A stretch of DNA of 64,000 nucleotides. It comes from UBA8337 sp963932545 (lineage in GTDB: Bacteria; Pseudomonadota; Alphaproteobacteria; RS24). The stretch is from assembly GCA_963932545.1 (NCBI GenBank), contig CAWVRH010000004.1, forward strand, positions 60,376 to 124,375, read 5' to 3'. Positions 43,291 to 51,622 of the stretch are shown here, in pieces (position 1 is the stretch's first letter; each line of letters opens with the position of its first letter). The notes below the pieces were generated by a model that saw nothing but the letters and a program-made list of their open reading frames with translations, ran no database searches and was not told the origin of the DNA. Both the position numbers and the translations under genes were made by a program.

Positions 43291-43350
43291 TACCATATGT
43301 AGCGTGTGTGGGTAGCTCTGTGGATAAAGTGAAATTTAATTAACGCATTG

Positions 43351-43388
43351 GAATCTTTGGGCTATTGACGCCAGACTCGCGATGACTC
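43351..43388 (+). promoter_or_regulatory. Three GANTC sites clustered in the ccrM leader
   Basis: GAATC at 43351-43355, GACTC at 43374-43378 and GACTC at 43384-43388 lie within 38 bp around the ccrM start. GANTC is the target of CcrM itself, and in Caulobacter methylation of such sites in the ccrM leader lowers transcription. TTTAATTAAC at 43335-43344 resembles part of a CtrA site but lacks the second half at the standard spacing. Confidence 0.5.
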
Positions 43389-44518
43389 ATGGTGGCGCCA
43401 TGGTTAAAAAGCACACATCCCCTGAGTTACCCCTCAATCAAATCCTGCAAGGCGATTGCCTCGCGCGGCTGGCTGAACTGCCAGACAACAGCGTGGACGT
43501 GGTGTTTGCCGACCCGCCGTATAATTTGCAGCTCAAGGGCGATTTGCATCGCCCCGACCAAAGCAAAGTTAATGCGGTGACGGATGATTGGGATAAATTC
43601 GACAGTTTTGCCGCCTATGATACTTTCACCCGTGCTTGGCTGGGCGAGGCGCAACGCGTTTTGAAACCGACGGGCACGCTTTGGGTCATTGGCTCTTATC
43701 ACAATATTTTCCGCGTGGGTTCGGCCTTGCAAGATTTGGGCTATTGGATTTTGAACGACATTATCTGGCGCAAATCCAACCCAATGCCAAATTTTCGCGG
43801 CACCCGTTTCACCAATGCGCATGAGACCCTCATTTGGGCCGCACCGGACGAGAATGCCACGGGCTATACATTCAATTATCAAGCGATGAAAACGCTGAAT
43901 GATGATGTGCAAATGCGCTCTGATTGGACGCTACCGATTTGCAATGGTGGGGAGCGCTTAAAGGGGGATGACGGACATAAATTACACCCAACTCAAAAAC
44001 CAGAGAGCTTGCTGCACCGCGTGCTTTTGGCCTCGACGCAAGTTGGGGATGTGGTGCTAGATCCGTTTTTTGGCACGGGCACAACCGGCGCTGTGGCCAA
44101 ACGCTTGGGTCGTAATTTTATTGGTATTGAAGCAGAAGCCAATTATGCCGAAGCTGCCATGCAGCGCATTGGCCGCATCGAACGTTTGAATGATAGCGAA
44201 TTGGAATTAACCCAAAGCGCCAAATCACAACCGCGCGTGGCTTTTGGTACTTTGGTAGAACGCGGTCTGGTAAAGCCAGGTATGCAATTATTCGGCCCAG
44301 CCCGAAAAGCGCAAGCGCAAATCAAAGCCAAAGTGCGCGCCGATGGATCGGTGAAATTAGGCCGCGAGAAAGCTGCGCCTTCGGGCTCCATTCATAAAAT
44401 GGGTGCGGCCGCGCAAGGCGCGCCGAGCTGCAATGGCTGGACCTATTGGCATTATAAAGACGGCGACAAAATGGTACCGATTGATAATTTGCGCCAAAAG
44501 GTCAGAGACGCAGAATAG
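43382..44518 (+). CDS. ccrM: CcrM-type adenine-N6 DNA methyltransferase (GANTC)
   Basis: Cell-cycle-regulated beta-class methyltransferase. 378 aa: the catalytic FADPPYNLQLKGDLHRPDQSKV begins at residue 42, with WKSNPMP-like WRKSNPMPNFRGTRFTNAHETLIWA in the middle, the SAM loop VLDPFFGTGTTGAVA near 223, and a C-terminal DNA-recognition domain ending SIHKMGAAAQGAPSCNGWTYWHY. ATG 43382 has no ribosome site; the ATG at 43400 (six codons later) has GGTGG upstream and may be the real start. A strong terminator follows. Confidence 0.94.
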   Translation: MTHGGAMVKKHTSPELPLNQILQGDCLARLAELPDNSVDVVFADPPYNLQLKGDLHRPDQSKVNAVTDDWDKFDSFAAYDTFTRAWLGEAQRVLKPTGTLWVIGSYHNIFRVGSALQDLGYWILNDIIWRKSNPMPNFRGTRFTNAHETLIWAAPDENATGYTFNYQAMKTLNDDVQMRSDWTLPICNGGERLKGDDGHKLHPTQKPESLLHRVLLASTQVGDVVLDPFFGTGTTGAVAKRLGRNFIGIEAEANYAEAAMQRIGRIERLNDSELELTQSAKSQPRVAFGTLVERGLVKPGMQLFGPARKAQAQIKAKVRADGSVKLGREKAAPSGSIHKMGAAAQGAPSCNGWTYWHYKDGDKMVPIDNLRQKVRDAE

Positions 44519-44540
44519 GTCTTTAAACCTAAAAAAGACA

Positions 44541-44583
44541 TAAAAATGCCGGCCACTTTTGAAAGAGGCCGGCATAATTTTGC
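44541..44583. terminator. Intrinsic terminator after ccrM (probably bidirectional)
   Basis: ATGCCGGCC (44546-44554) and GGCCGGCAT (44567-44575) form a perfect 9-bp GC-rich stem, with TAAAAA on the left and AATTTT on the right. It lies between convergent ccrM and the Met-rich protein gene. Confidence 0.8.
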
Positions 44584-44599
44584 GGTAGTTGAGGTTCTA

Positions 44600-45019
44600 T
44601 TAGCCAGATTGCTGGTCGTCTAGTTTTTCTGAATAGAAATCAACTTTGCGCGTGAACATATCATTGCCTGGGTGCATTTCTAGCAGGCGCTCATATTTCA
44701 TTAGATTGGCAGCGAACTCGCTAACTGGGATGGTTTTTAATTCCGCCAGTAGCTTGCGAGTTTCTTGTTCTTTGCTCATTTGAACATCGGCCATGTCGTC
44801 CATCATGCTTTCAGACATATCGTCGGACATATCGTTGGACATATCGTCAGACATGTTATCGTTCATGTCTTTGTTCATGTCGTTCATCATGTCATCTGTA
44901 CTCATAGACGAGTTCATTGTGTCAGAGCTTGAGGTGGTTTCATCGTCTGATTGAAACACATTTATGAGTGCATAAATGCCAAGCAAAACAACGATGATAA
45001 TAGCGAAACGTTTAGTCAT
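44600..45019 (-). CDS. Membrane-anchored Met/Asp-rich tandem-repeat protein of unknown function
   Basis: 139 aa. One N-terminal membrane helix (FAIIIVVLLGIYALINVF, about 5-22) is followed by a ~60-residue low-complexity stretch of Met, Asp, Asn and Ser built on a four-residue MSDD/MSND unit, with roughly one Met in four. The C-terminal ~58 residues look folded and helical, with YERLLEMHPGNDMFTRKVDFYSEKL, a pattern seen in many uncharacterised bacterial proteins. The Met/acidic segment should be extracytoplasmic if the helix is an uncleaved anchor. Metal binding is possible but not shown. AT-richer than its neighbours. Confidence 0.7.
   Translation of the reverse strand: MTKRFAIIIVVLLGIYALINVFQSDDETTSSSDTMNSSMSTDDMMNDMNKDMNDNMSDDMSNDMSDDMSESMMDDMADVQMSKEQETRKLLAELKTIPVSEFAANLMKYERLLEMHPGNDMFTRKVDFYSEKLDDQQSG
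44814..44861 (-). repeat. 12-bp tandem repeat inside the Met/Asp-rich gene
   Basis: On the plus strand, GACATATCGTCG, GACATATCGTTG, GACATATCGTCA and a degenerate GACATGTTATCG run in register from 44814 to 44861. Each unit encodes four residues (MSDD or MSND on the minus strand), so copy-number change would keep the frame. Confidence 0.8.
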
Positions 45020-45090
45020 ATTTTTATACCTTTTTTATTTTTTTTATTGTGTACTTCGCCAAGCTACTTGTCTGTTTCCCTGCGGTCAAC

Positions 45091-46188
45091 TTATTTTAAC
45101 AAAACGGTTTTCCATATTTTCGCCATAAGGCTCGGTAAGGCCTCTTGCGCGAAGTCTTGAGGCGCCACCCATTGAAACCCTTTGGGCGCGCGAAACCCCT
45201 TGGGGGCTGTTTGCGCCCCAATAGAGAGGGTCAATTTAAAATGGGTAAACACATGCACCACTTCGCCTTTGAGCGGGGTCCATTTATCCTGCATGGCGCT
45301 GGGCAATAGCTCTGGCAGTCGGCTTTCATTGGGCGCATCCCAGCCCTTGGAGGGAAAAACCAGCATGCCGCCCAAAAGCCCTTTATCGGGGCGCCGCGCC
45401 ATCAACACATGACCCTTGGTATTTTCCAGCCAAAAGACAATCCCTTGGCGCTCGGGCTTGGGTTTCTTGGGCGCGCGAATGGGCAGCGTTTCTTCGATGC
45501 CGGCCTGGCGCGCCAAACAGCGCTCGCGCCACGGGCAGATGAGGCAATTGGGGCGTTTGGGCGTGCATAAAGTGGCGCCTAAATCCATCATAGCTTGGGC
45601 GAAATCGCCGGGTCTGTCTTTTGGCACTAATTTGGTATTGGCTTGTTTTACTTCTGCTTTCAAAGCCGGCATGGGGGTTTGCAATTTATACAGTCGGGAG
45701 AGAACCCGCTCGATGTTGCCATCGACGGGGGCGGCGGGCTGGTTAAAGGCAATCGCGGCAATGGCTGCCGCCGTATAGGGGCCGATGCCAGGTAGCGTTA
45801 GCAAGGCGGCTTCGGTGTTTGGAAACACGCCGTCATAGTCGGCTACCAGAGTGCGCGCGCATTTCACTAAATTGCGGGCACGGCTGTAATACCCTAAGCC
45901 CGCCCAGGCCGCCATCACTCGCGCATCTGGCGCGGCCGCGAGGGCTTGAACATTGGGAAAGAGAGTTAAAAACTTTTCATAATAGGGGCGCACGGTCGTC
46001 ACATTGGTTTGCTGCAACATAATTTCAGACAACCAAATGCGGTAAGGGTCGGGCTGAGTGCCAGCTTTTGCTGCGGCTGGCAAAATACGCCACGGCAAGT
46101 CGCGGGCATGGGCGTCATACCACGCCAGCAAAGCCTTGGCTGGCCATTTCACTAAAGCAGAGGTTGGATGGTTCGCGGGCTCAGGCAT
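45091..46188 (-). CDS. mutY: A/G-specific adenine glycosylase MutY
   Basis: Removes adenine mispaired with 8-oxoguanine. 365 aa: catalytic Glu in SEIMLQQT (E55), helix-hairpin-helix LPGIGPYTAAAIAAIAF, catalytic Asp in VDGNIERVL (D156), the [4Fe-4S] loop C208-x6-C215-x2-C218-x5-C224, and a C-terminal NUDIX-like domain that reads 8-oxoG (VFWLENTKGHVLMARRPDKGLLGGM). It is divergent from the dciA-like gene. Confidence 0.95.
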   Translation of the reverse strand: MPEPANHPTSALVKWPAKALLAWYDAHARDLPWRILPAAAKAGTQPDPYRIWLSEIMLQQTNVTTVRPYYEKFLTLFPNVQALAAAPDARVMAAWAGLGYYSRARNLVKCARTLVADYDGVFPNTEAALLTLPGIGPYTAAAIAAIAFNQPAAPVDGNIERVLSRLYKLQTPMPALKAEVKQANTKLVPKDRPGDFAQAMMDLGATLCTPKRPNCLICPWRERCLARQAGIEETLPIRAPKKPKPERQGIVFWLENTKGHVLMARRPDKGLLGGMLVFPSKGWDAPNESRLPELLPSAMQDKWTPLKGEVVHVFTHFKLTLSIGAQTAPKGFRAPKGFQWVAPQDFAQEALPSLMAKIWKTVLLK

Positions 46189-46214
46189 ATGTGCTATGCT
46201 AAAGCAATTGAGAC

Positions 46215-46220
46215 GAGGAG
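46215..46220 (+). promoter_or_regulatory. Shine-Dalgarno GAGGAG that points to an ATC codon of the dciA-like gene
   Basis: GAGGAG is the only good ribosome site before the DUF721/DciA frame. It is 27 nt from the TTG at 46248, too far, but 6 nt from an in-frame ATC at 46227. The frame is closed by TGA at 46209-46211 and holds no ATG or GTG in this interval. Confidence 0.45.
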
Positions 46221-46247
46221 CAAGCTATCCCCAAGCCATTATCTTTT

Positions 46248-46766
46248 TTGCGCGATATACCGCAGACCAAACCCGCGAGGGGCTATCAAGGCCGCGCGGT
46301 TGGTTCGGTATTGGGTCGCATTGTGGCACCAACGCTCAAGCGGCGCGGGTTTCGCGAAATAGATATTCTGGCGCATTGGCCGATGATTGTTGGCCCGCAA
46401 TTGGCCGCGCTTTCTTGTCCTGAACGGATTTCACGCAATGGCAGAGATACCGAACATGGCGCCTTGCTGACGGTAAAAGTCGAAGGGGCCATGGCCTTAG
46501 AAGTGCAGCATATGTCGCCGCTTATTTTAGAGCGGATCAACCAGCATTATGGCGCCGGCTCGATTGCGCGGTTGAATATTGTGCAAGGTCCTTTGCCGTT
46601 GGATTATTTAAAAGCCTACGCGGCCCGCGAGACACCTTTGGCAGAAACCGAAATTGAAGCGGCGGAAGCTACATTGGGCGAGTTTCACAATAGTCGTCTG
46701 AAGTCGGCACTGGCTCGCCTTGGCGCCCGCGTGGCAAGGCGCAAGTTGAAAGATAAAACAGATTAG
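46248..46766 (+). CDS. DciA-like (DUF721) protein, probable replicative helicase loader
   Basis: 172 aa from the TTG at 46248. The DUF721 core is visible: AVGSVLGRIVAPTLKRRGFREIDILAHWPMIVGPQLAALSCPERIS, then GALLTVKVEGAMALEVQHMSPLILERINQHYG. DciA recruits and loads DnaB in bacteria lacking DnaC. A basic or helical C-terminal tail follows. The true start is uncertain: the ribosome site GAGGAG fits an ATC at 46227 (giving 179 aa) better than this TTG. It is divergent from mutY and followed by the DsbA-like gene. Confidence 0.8.
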   Translation: MRDIPQTKPARGYQGRAVGSVLGRIVAPTLKRRGFREIDILAHWPMIVGPQLAALSCPERISRNGRDTEHGALLTVKVEGAMALEVQHMSPLILERINQHYGAGSIARLNIVQGPLPLDYLKAYAARETPLAETEIEAAEATLGEFHNSRLKSALARLGARVARRKLKDKTD

Positions 46767-46846
46767 GGCCTTTGAAACACCAAATAGTTTTCCACAGGGC
46801 ACTTGCCCTCGGGCTAAATGAAAGCGCAAAGATAGCTTGGCTGGAA

Positions 46847-46852
46847 TATAAT
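46847..46852 (+). promoter_or_regulatory. Perfect -10 hexamer upstream of the DsbA-like gene
   Basis: TATAAT lies 30 bp before the GTG start. There is no recognisable -35 element at 16-18 bp, so it is only a candidate promoter. Confidence 0.35.
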
Positions 46853-46881
46853 CAAACCAGTCAATCGATTCGGGGGTTTTC

Positions 46882-47595
46882 GTGTCTCAAAATAATAAAA
46901 TCATTATCGCCATTGCCGCATTAGCTATTCTTGTCGGCGCGGGTTTCTTTTTTACGCGGGCAGATAGAAATATCGGCCCTGCCACCCGTCTTGTTGAAGA
47001 TGGGGTAGAGCTCAGCGAAAGGGCGCAAGCTGTTGCCGCAGCCGCCAATAGCCGCGAAGGGGCGCTGGACACACCAAACCCATTGGGCGAGATTGTTCTT
47101 GGCAATGCCGATGCGCCGGTCACGATTGTCGAGTATGCATCGCTTACGTGTTCGCACTGTGGCCAGTTTCACCGCGAAACTCTGCCGAAGGTAAAAGCTG
47201 ATTACATCGATAAAGGACTGGTGAAAGTTTATTTCCGTCCTTTCCCATTCGACCCCTATGCCACCGCAGGTGCTATGTTGGCACAATGTGTCGCGCCAAA
47301 AGCGCGGGTTAATTTCTTGGACATTTTGTTCAAGCGCCAAAACGCATGGCTGCAAAGCGAGAACGCGATGGAAGAGTTACAAAAATTGGCTCTCCAAGCT
47401 GGCCTGTCGGAAGCTGATTTCGTGGTCTGTCTCAAAGACGCTGATAAATTGGAAGGCATTCGTGTGATGCAGTCTGCAGCGGCGGAAGAGCTGGGCGTGC
47501 GCTCAACCCCGACTTTCTTCATCAATGGAATTAAAGTTGAAGGTAATCAGCCGTACAGTGAAATTGAGAAAACCATCAAACGAGCACTCCCATAG
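46882..47595 (+). CDS. DsbA-family thioredoxin-fold protein
   Basis: 237 aa beginning with GTG preceded by GGGGG. It has an N-terminal membrane or signal segment (KIIIAIAALAILVGAGFFF), then a thioredoxin fold with active site YASLTCSHCGQFH (C90, C93) and the cis-proline region VRSTPTFFINGIKVEG. It probably acts in the periplasm as a thiol oxidase or isomerase; the partner is unknown. Its place between the dciA-like gene and smc is conserved in alphaproteobacteria. Confidence 0.88.
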   Translation: MSQNNKIIIAIAALAILVGAGFFFTRADRNIGPATRLVEDGVELSERAQAVAAAANSREGALDTPNPLGEIVLGNADAPVTIVEYASLTCSHCGQFHRETLPKVKADYIDKGLVKVYFRPFPFDPYATAGAMLAQCVAPKARVNFLDILFKRQNAWLQSENAMEELQKLALQAGLSEADFVVCLKDADKLEGIRVMQSAAAEELGVRSTPTFFINGIKVEGNQPYSEIEKTIKRALP

Positions 47596-47641
47596 TCTGG
47601 TCTCTAACTTGAACGCACGCGGCTAGAGGAATAATAAGCCA

Positions 47642-50600
47642 ATGAAATTTGATCGCATTCGCCTTTCTGGATTTAAGTCTTTCGTAGACCCGGTCGAGCT
47701 CGACATTTTGCCGGGCATGACAGGTATCGTAGGCCCCAATGGGTGTGGCAAATCGAATTTATTGGAAGCCCTTCGTTGGGTGATGGGGGAGACCTCGTAT
47801 AAATCGATGCGCGGCTCGGGCATGGAAGATGTGATTTTCTCTGGCACGAATTCACGACCTTCGCGCAACCATGCGGAAGTTTTGTTGATGCTGGACAATT
47901 CGGCGCGCCAAGCCACGCCTGAGTTTAACGATGCGGATGCGCTAGAAGTGGCGCGCCGCATTGAGCGCGATGCGGGCTCGGCCTATCGCATCAATGGTCG
48001 CGATGTGCGCGCGCGCGATGTGCAACTTATGTTTGCCGATGCCTCGACAGGCTCGCGCTCCAACTCTTTGGTTAAACAGGGCCAAATTGGCGAGATTATT
48101 AATTCCAAGCCAGAAGCGCGTCGTCGTATTTTGGAAGAAGCTGCGGGTATTTCAGGCCTGCATTCGCGCCGCCATGAAGCCGAGTTGCGGTTGCGTGGGG
48201 CCGAGAGCAATCTCGAGAAATTAGAAGAAATCATTACCAATTTAGAGACCCAATTGCGCCAGCTCAAACGCCAAGCGCGCCAAGCCAGTCGGTATAAAAA
48301 TATTTCCGGTCAAATTCGGGAAGTCGAAGCCTTGGCTTTGCATTTGCGTTGGCGCCAAGCCCTCGACATGGTCGAGGAAAGCGAAAGCCTATTGTTGGAC
48401 GCGCGCAAGGCGGTTTCCGAATCGGGCACAGCTTCGGCTTCTGCCACGACGACCCAAATTCAGGCGCAAGCCGCGCTGCCAGATTTGCGCGAAGGCCAAG
48501 CCGGTGCCGCCGCAGGCTTGCGTCGTTTGACGCTTGAGCAAGAGAGCTTGGACGCAGAAGCCCAGCGCGCCAACGAAATGGTCTCGCGACTGCAAGGCCA
48601 AATCGCGACGATTGCCCAAGATGCGACGCGCGAGCGGCAAGTTTTGCAAGATGCTGAACAACAAATTCAGCGCCTCATCGAAGAAGAAACCGAAATGCGC
48701 GCCTCTATTTCCGACGACGAATCGGAAGCAGAAACGCAAAGTGCCACGCGCCTCGAAGAAGCCTCGGCGCAGTTGGCGCAATGTGAAAAAGCCTATGATG
48801 AAGCCGGTCAGGCTTCGGCCGAGTTCCGCGCGCGCAAACAAGCTATCGAGCAGGCGGTGCGTAACAATCAAAACCGTCGCGAAAAATTGCAAGCCGAACG
48901 CCAGCAAGCCGAAAACACGCGCGGTGATATTCAAGATGCCATCTCGTCTGATTTCGATGTCGCCGCACGGCGCAGCGAAAGCGAAGATTTGCAAGCCCAA
49001 GAAGAAGCCGCACAATTGGCATTAACCCAAGCCGAGGCCGCCTATCGCGCAGCCCGAGAAGCGCAGTCGAGCGCAGGCGATCCAGCCCGCGAAGCGCGCG
49101 GGGCTTTGGAGCGTTTGGTGGGCGAGCGCGATGCGTTGGCACGCCTGTTTGCCAAAGCCGATGAGGCTGCCTATCCGGCGCTGGTCGATGATGTGACGGT
49201 CACGCCAACTTATGAAACGGCTCTCGGTGCCGCACTTGGCGATGAGCTGGATGCCTCGCCAGATGTGGCCGCACCGGCTTTTTGGAATCCTTTGGGCGCG
49301 CAAGATTTGGGACAAAAACTGCCCAATGGCGTTGAGCCGTTGTCGGCCTATGTGGCGGGCTCCACGCTTTTGACGCGTGCTCTATCGCAAGTTGGGCTGG
49401 TTACAAAAACCCAAGGGGATGCGCTGCAAGAGGCTTTATTGCCGGGCCAGAAACTTGTGTCGAAAGATGGCGATGTTTGGCGTTGGGATGGCTATTGTGC
49501 TGCGGGCGATGCCCCCACCGCTGCGGCCACGCGTCTGGCGCAGAAAAACCGTTTAGATGAATTATCTGGCGAGATTGAAAAAGCCGAGAACAAAGCCGAT
49601 GCCGCCAAAGTGACGCTAGAAACCGCGCGTCTCGCGGCCGAGCAAGCCAGTGCGGCTCAAGATGAGGCGCGCCAAACTGCCAAAGACAGCCAGAGTGAAA
49701 ATGCACAATCGCAGCGCTATTTGACCGAAGCCGAAGCGGGCGTGGCGACACAAAACGCTAAATTAAGCGCGCTGGAAGCCAGTCTAAAACGCATCGTCGA
49801 AGATTTGGCCGAGATTGAAAAAGCCGAAACGGCCTCCACTGAAGACTTGCAAGGTCTGGGCGGCGAAGCCGACTTGCTGGCCTCGGTAGAAACCACGCGC
49901 GTGGGCATGGATGAAGCGCGCGGCGCCCATGCACAAGCACGGGCCGAATTGGATGGTCTGAAAAGCCGACGCGCGGCCCGCGATTCGCGTCTGTTGCGCA
50001 TCGGCGAAGACATGGCGCAATGGAAACAACGCCAAGCGACGGCCGGAACCCAAATCGAAGCCTTGGCGACACGCGAAACCGCCGTCACCCAAGAAATGAC
50101 CACCTATAAAGACGTGCCCGCCGCTTTGGCTGAGAAACGCGGGAAATTGGCCGACTTAATCGTCGAAGCCGAAGCCAAGCGCCAAGCCGCCGCCGATGCT
50201 TTGGCGCAGGCGGAGACACAAGTATCAGAGGCCGACGCTAAACTGCGCGACATTCAAGCCTTGGTTGGCTCTGCCCGCGAAACGCGAGCGCGCCTCGAGG
50301 CTACAGTGGAAGCCAATAAATTACGCCTCGACGAAGCCGGCCAGCGGATTCGGGAAGCCTTGCGCATCGAGCCAGAAAAAGCTCTGGCGGTTTCCGGCCA
50401 TGATGTCGAAAAACCCTTCCCAGATGTGGAAGCGATGGAAAACAAACTCGAGAAATTGCGCCGCGAGCGCGAAAACCTCGGCGGCGTGAATTTGCGCGCC
50501 GAAGAAGAAGCCGAAGAAATTGAAGCGCAAATCAGCACGATGACGGCTGAACATGAAGAGTTAACCTCGGCGATTAATAAATTGCGCCACGGCATTGGCC

Positions 50601-51151
50601 AACTAAACCGTGAAGGGCGCCAGCGTCTGCTGGCCGCTTTTGATACGGTGAACGGCCATTTCCAGCGCTTGTTCACGCAGCTCTTTGGCGGCGGCACGGC
50701 CAATCTTACCCTCACCGAAAGCGATGATCCGCTAGAGGCTGGGCTAGAGATTATTGCCCATCCGCCGGGCAAAAAACCGCAAGTCATGTCGCTGCTTTCG
50801 GGCGGCGAGCAGGCTTTGACCGCGATGGCACTTATTTTTGCGGTTTTCTTGACCAATCCATCGCCGATTTGCGTGCTGGATGAGGTGGACGCGCCTTTGG
50901 ATGATGCCAATGTGGAGCGTTTCTGCAATTTGGTAAAAGAAATTTCCGAAGAAACCGAGACCCGCTTTTTGCTGATTACCCACCATGCGTTAACCATGGC
51001 GCGGATGGACCGATTGTTCGGCGTGACCATGCAAGAACGCGGCGTTAGCCAGCTTTTATCGGTTGATTTGTCCACGGCCGAGCAATTTGCTGAATCTGGC
51101 GATGAAAAAATCACAGATGAAGAAAAAGAAGAAACAAATTCAGTAGCTTAA
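47642..51151 (+). CDS. smc: Chromosome segregation protein SMC
   Basis: 1169-aa condensin ATPase. Walker A GPNGCGKSNLLEALRWVMGE is near residue 32, two long coiled coils (about 165-500 and 660-960) flank a hinge-like middle region (about 500-650), and the C-terminal head has LSGGEQALTAMALIFAVF and ICVLDEVDAPLDDANVERFC. It compacts and aligns sister chromosomes with ScpA/ScpB, which are not encoded here. The start follows a weak GAGGAA. The coiled-coil DNA is GC- and Ala-rich, which opens long spurious frames on the other strand. Confidence 0.97.
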   Translation: MKFDRIRLSGFKSFVDPVELDILPGMTGIVGPNGCGKSNLLEALRWVMGETSYKSMRGSGMEDVIFSGTNSRPSRNHAEVLLMLDNSARQATPEFNDADALEVARRIERDAGSAYRINGRDVRARDVQLMFADASTGSRSNSLVKQGQIGEIINSKPEARRRILEEAAGISGLHSRRHEAELRLRGAESNLEKLEEIITNLETQLRQLKRQARQASRYKNISGQIREVEALALHLRWRQALDMVEESESLLLDARKAVSESGTASASATTTQIQAQAALPDLREGQAGAAAGLRRLTLEQESLDAEAQRANEMVSRLQGQIATIAQDATRERQVLQDAEQQIQRLIEEETEMRASISDDESEAETQSATRLEEASAQLAQCEKAYDEAGQASAEFRARKQAIEQAVRNNQNRREKLQAERQQAENTRGDIQDAISSDFDVAARRSESEDLQAQEEAAQLALTQAEAAYRAAREAQSSAGDPAREARGALERLVGERDALARLFAKADEAAYPALVDDVTVTPTYETALGAALGDELDASPDVAAPAFWNPLGAQDLGQKLPNGVEPLSAYVAGSTLLTRALSQVGLVTKTQGDALQEALLPGQKLVSKDGDVWRWDGYCAAGDAPTAAATRLAQKNRLDELSGEIEKAENKADAAKVTLETARLAAEQASAAQDEARQTAKDSQSENAQSQRYLTEAEAGVATQNAKLSALEASLKRIVEDLAEIEKAETASTEDLQGLGGEADLLASVETTRVGMDEARGAHAQARAELDGLKSRRAARDSRLLRIGEDMAQWKQRQATAGTQIEALATRETAVTQEMTTYKDVPAALAEKRGKLADLIVEAEAKRQAAADALAQAETQVSEADAKLRDIQALVGSARETRARLEATVEANKLRLDEAGQRIREALRIEPEKALAVSGHDVEKPFPDVEAMENKLEKLRRERENLGGVNLRAEEEAEEIEAQISTMTAEHEELTSAINKLRHGIGQLNREGRQRLLAAFDTVNGHFQRLFTQLFGGGTANLTLTESDDPLEAGLEIIAHPPGKKPQVMSLLSGGEQALTAMALIFAVFLTNPSPICVLDEVDAPLDDANVERFCNLVKEISEETETRFLLITHHALTMARMDRLFGVTMQERGVSQLLSVDLSTAEQFAESGDEKITDEEKEETNSVA

Positions 51152-51166
51152 GCAAATGTCGTCAGC

Positions 51167-51195
51167 TTGACATTCCCCGCGTTTAAAACTATGTT
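51167..51195 (+). promoter_or_regulatory. Sigma-70-type promoter for the atp (F0) operon
   Basis: TTGACA (51167-51172), a 17-bp spacer and TATGTT (51190-51195) form a good housekeeping promoter with a perfect -35. It lies 95 bp before atpI, leaving a leader that contains AAACCC-TTGTTTTTTT-GGGTGTTT, a weak hairpin. Confidence 0.6.
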
Positions 51196-51289
51196 CGCCT
51201 CAACTGGAAGGCGGAAACCCTTGTTTTTTTGGGTGTTTTCATGGGGTCCACGCCGAGAGGCCAATAAACCCCACTAAAGGATACATACG

Positions 51290-51619
51290 ATGCCCAAACG
51301 TGAACGGCTCGATGCTTTAGAAGAAAAGATTTCTGCTAGCCGGCAAGGGCAAGTGCCGCCAGAGAAACAGGCGCGGGTCAATGCCAATATGTTGGGCTTA
51401 GCCTATCGGCTTTTGGTCGAAATATTGGTGGGCATTGGGGTCGGCGGTTTCGTTGGCTGGTGGATGGACAAAGTGTTAGACACGAAGCCCATCTTTATGC
51501 TGGTTTTTTTGGGGCTCGGTATGGGCGCTGGTTTGATGAATTCGGTTCGTACGGTGAATGAAATGCGCCGTAAACAGGACCAAGCAGAAGCGGCGAAGCG
51601 CCGCGAGAACGAGGAGTAA
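51290..51619 (+). CDS. atpI: ATP synthase F0 subunit I (AtpI/AtpZ-like)
   Basis: 109-aa protein with a charged N-terminal part (MPKRERLDALEEKISASRQG) and two membrane helices (LLVEILVGIGVGGFVGWWM and IFMLVFLGLGMGAGLMNSV) ending in a charged tail. Proteins of this type aid c-ring assembly or Mg2+ handling during ATP synthase assembly. It is first in the F0 operon. Confidence 0.85.
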   Translation: MPKRERLDALEEKISASRQGQVPPEKQARVNANMLGLAYRLLVEILVGIGVGGFVGWWMDKVLDTKPIFMLVFLGLGMGAGLMNSVRTVNEMRRKQDQAEAAKRRENEE

Positions 51620-51622
51620 AGC

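Noticed and set aside
43335..43344. TTTAATTAAC as a CtrA binding site
   Set aside because: Only one half-site with consensus spacing is present; TTAA-N7-TTAA is not found.
50254..51114. Open frame of 286 codons on the minus strand inside smc
   Set aside because: Antisense to the conserved SMC head domain, rich in Ser and Arg, with no homology or start signal. It reflects codon bias in smc.
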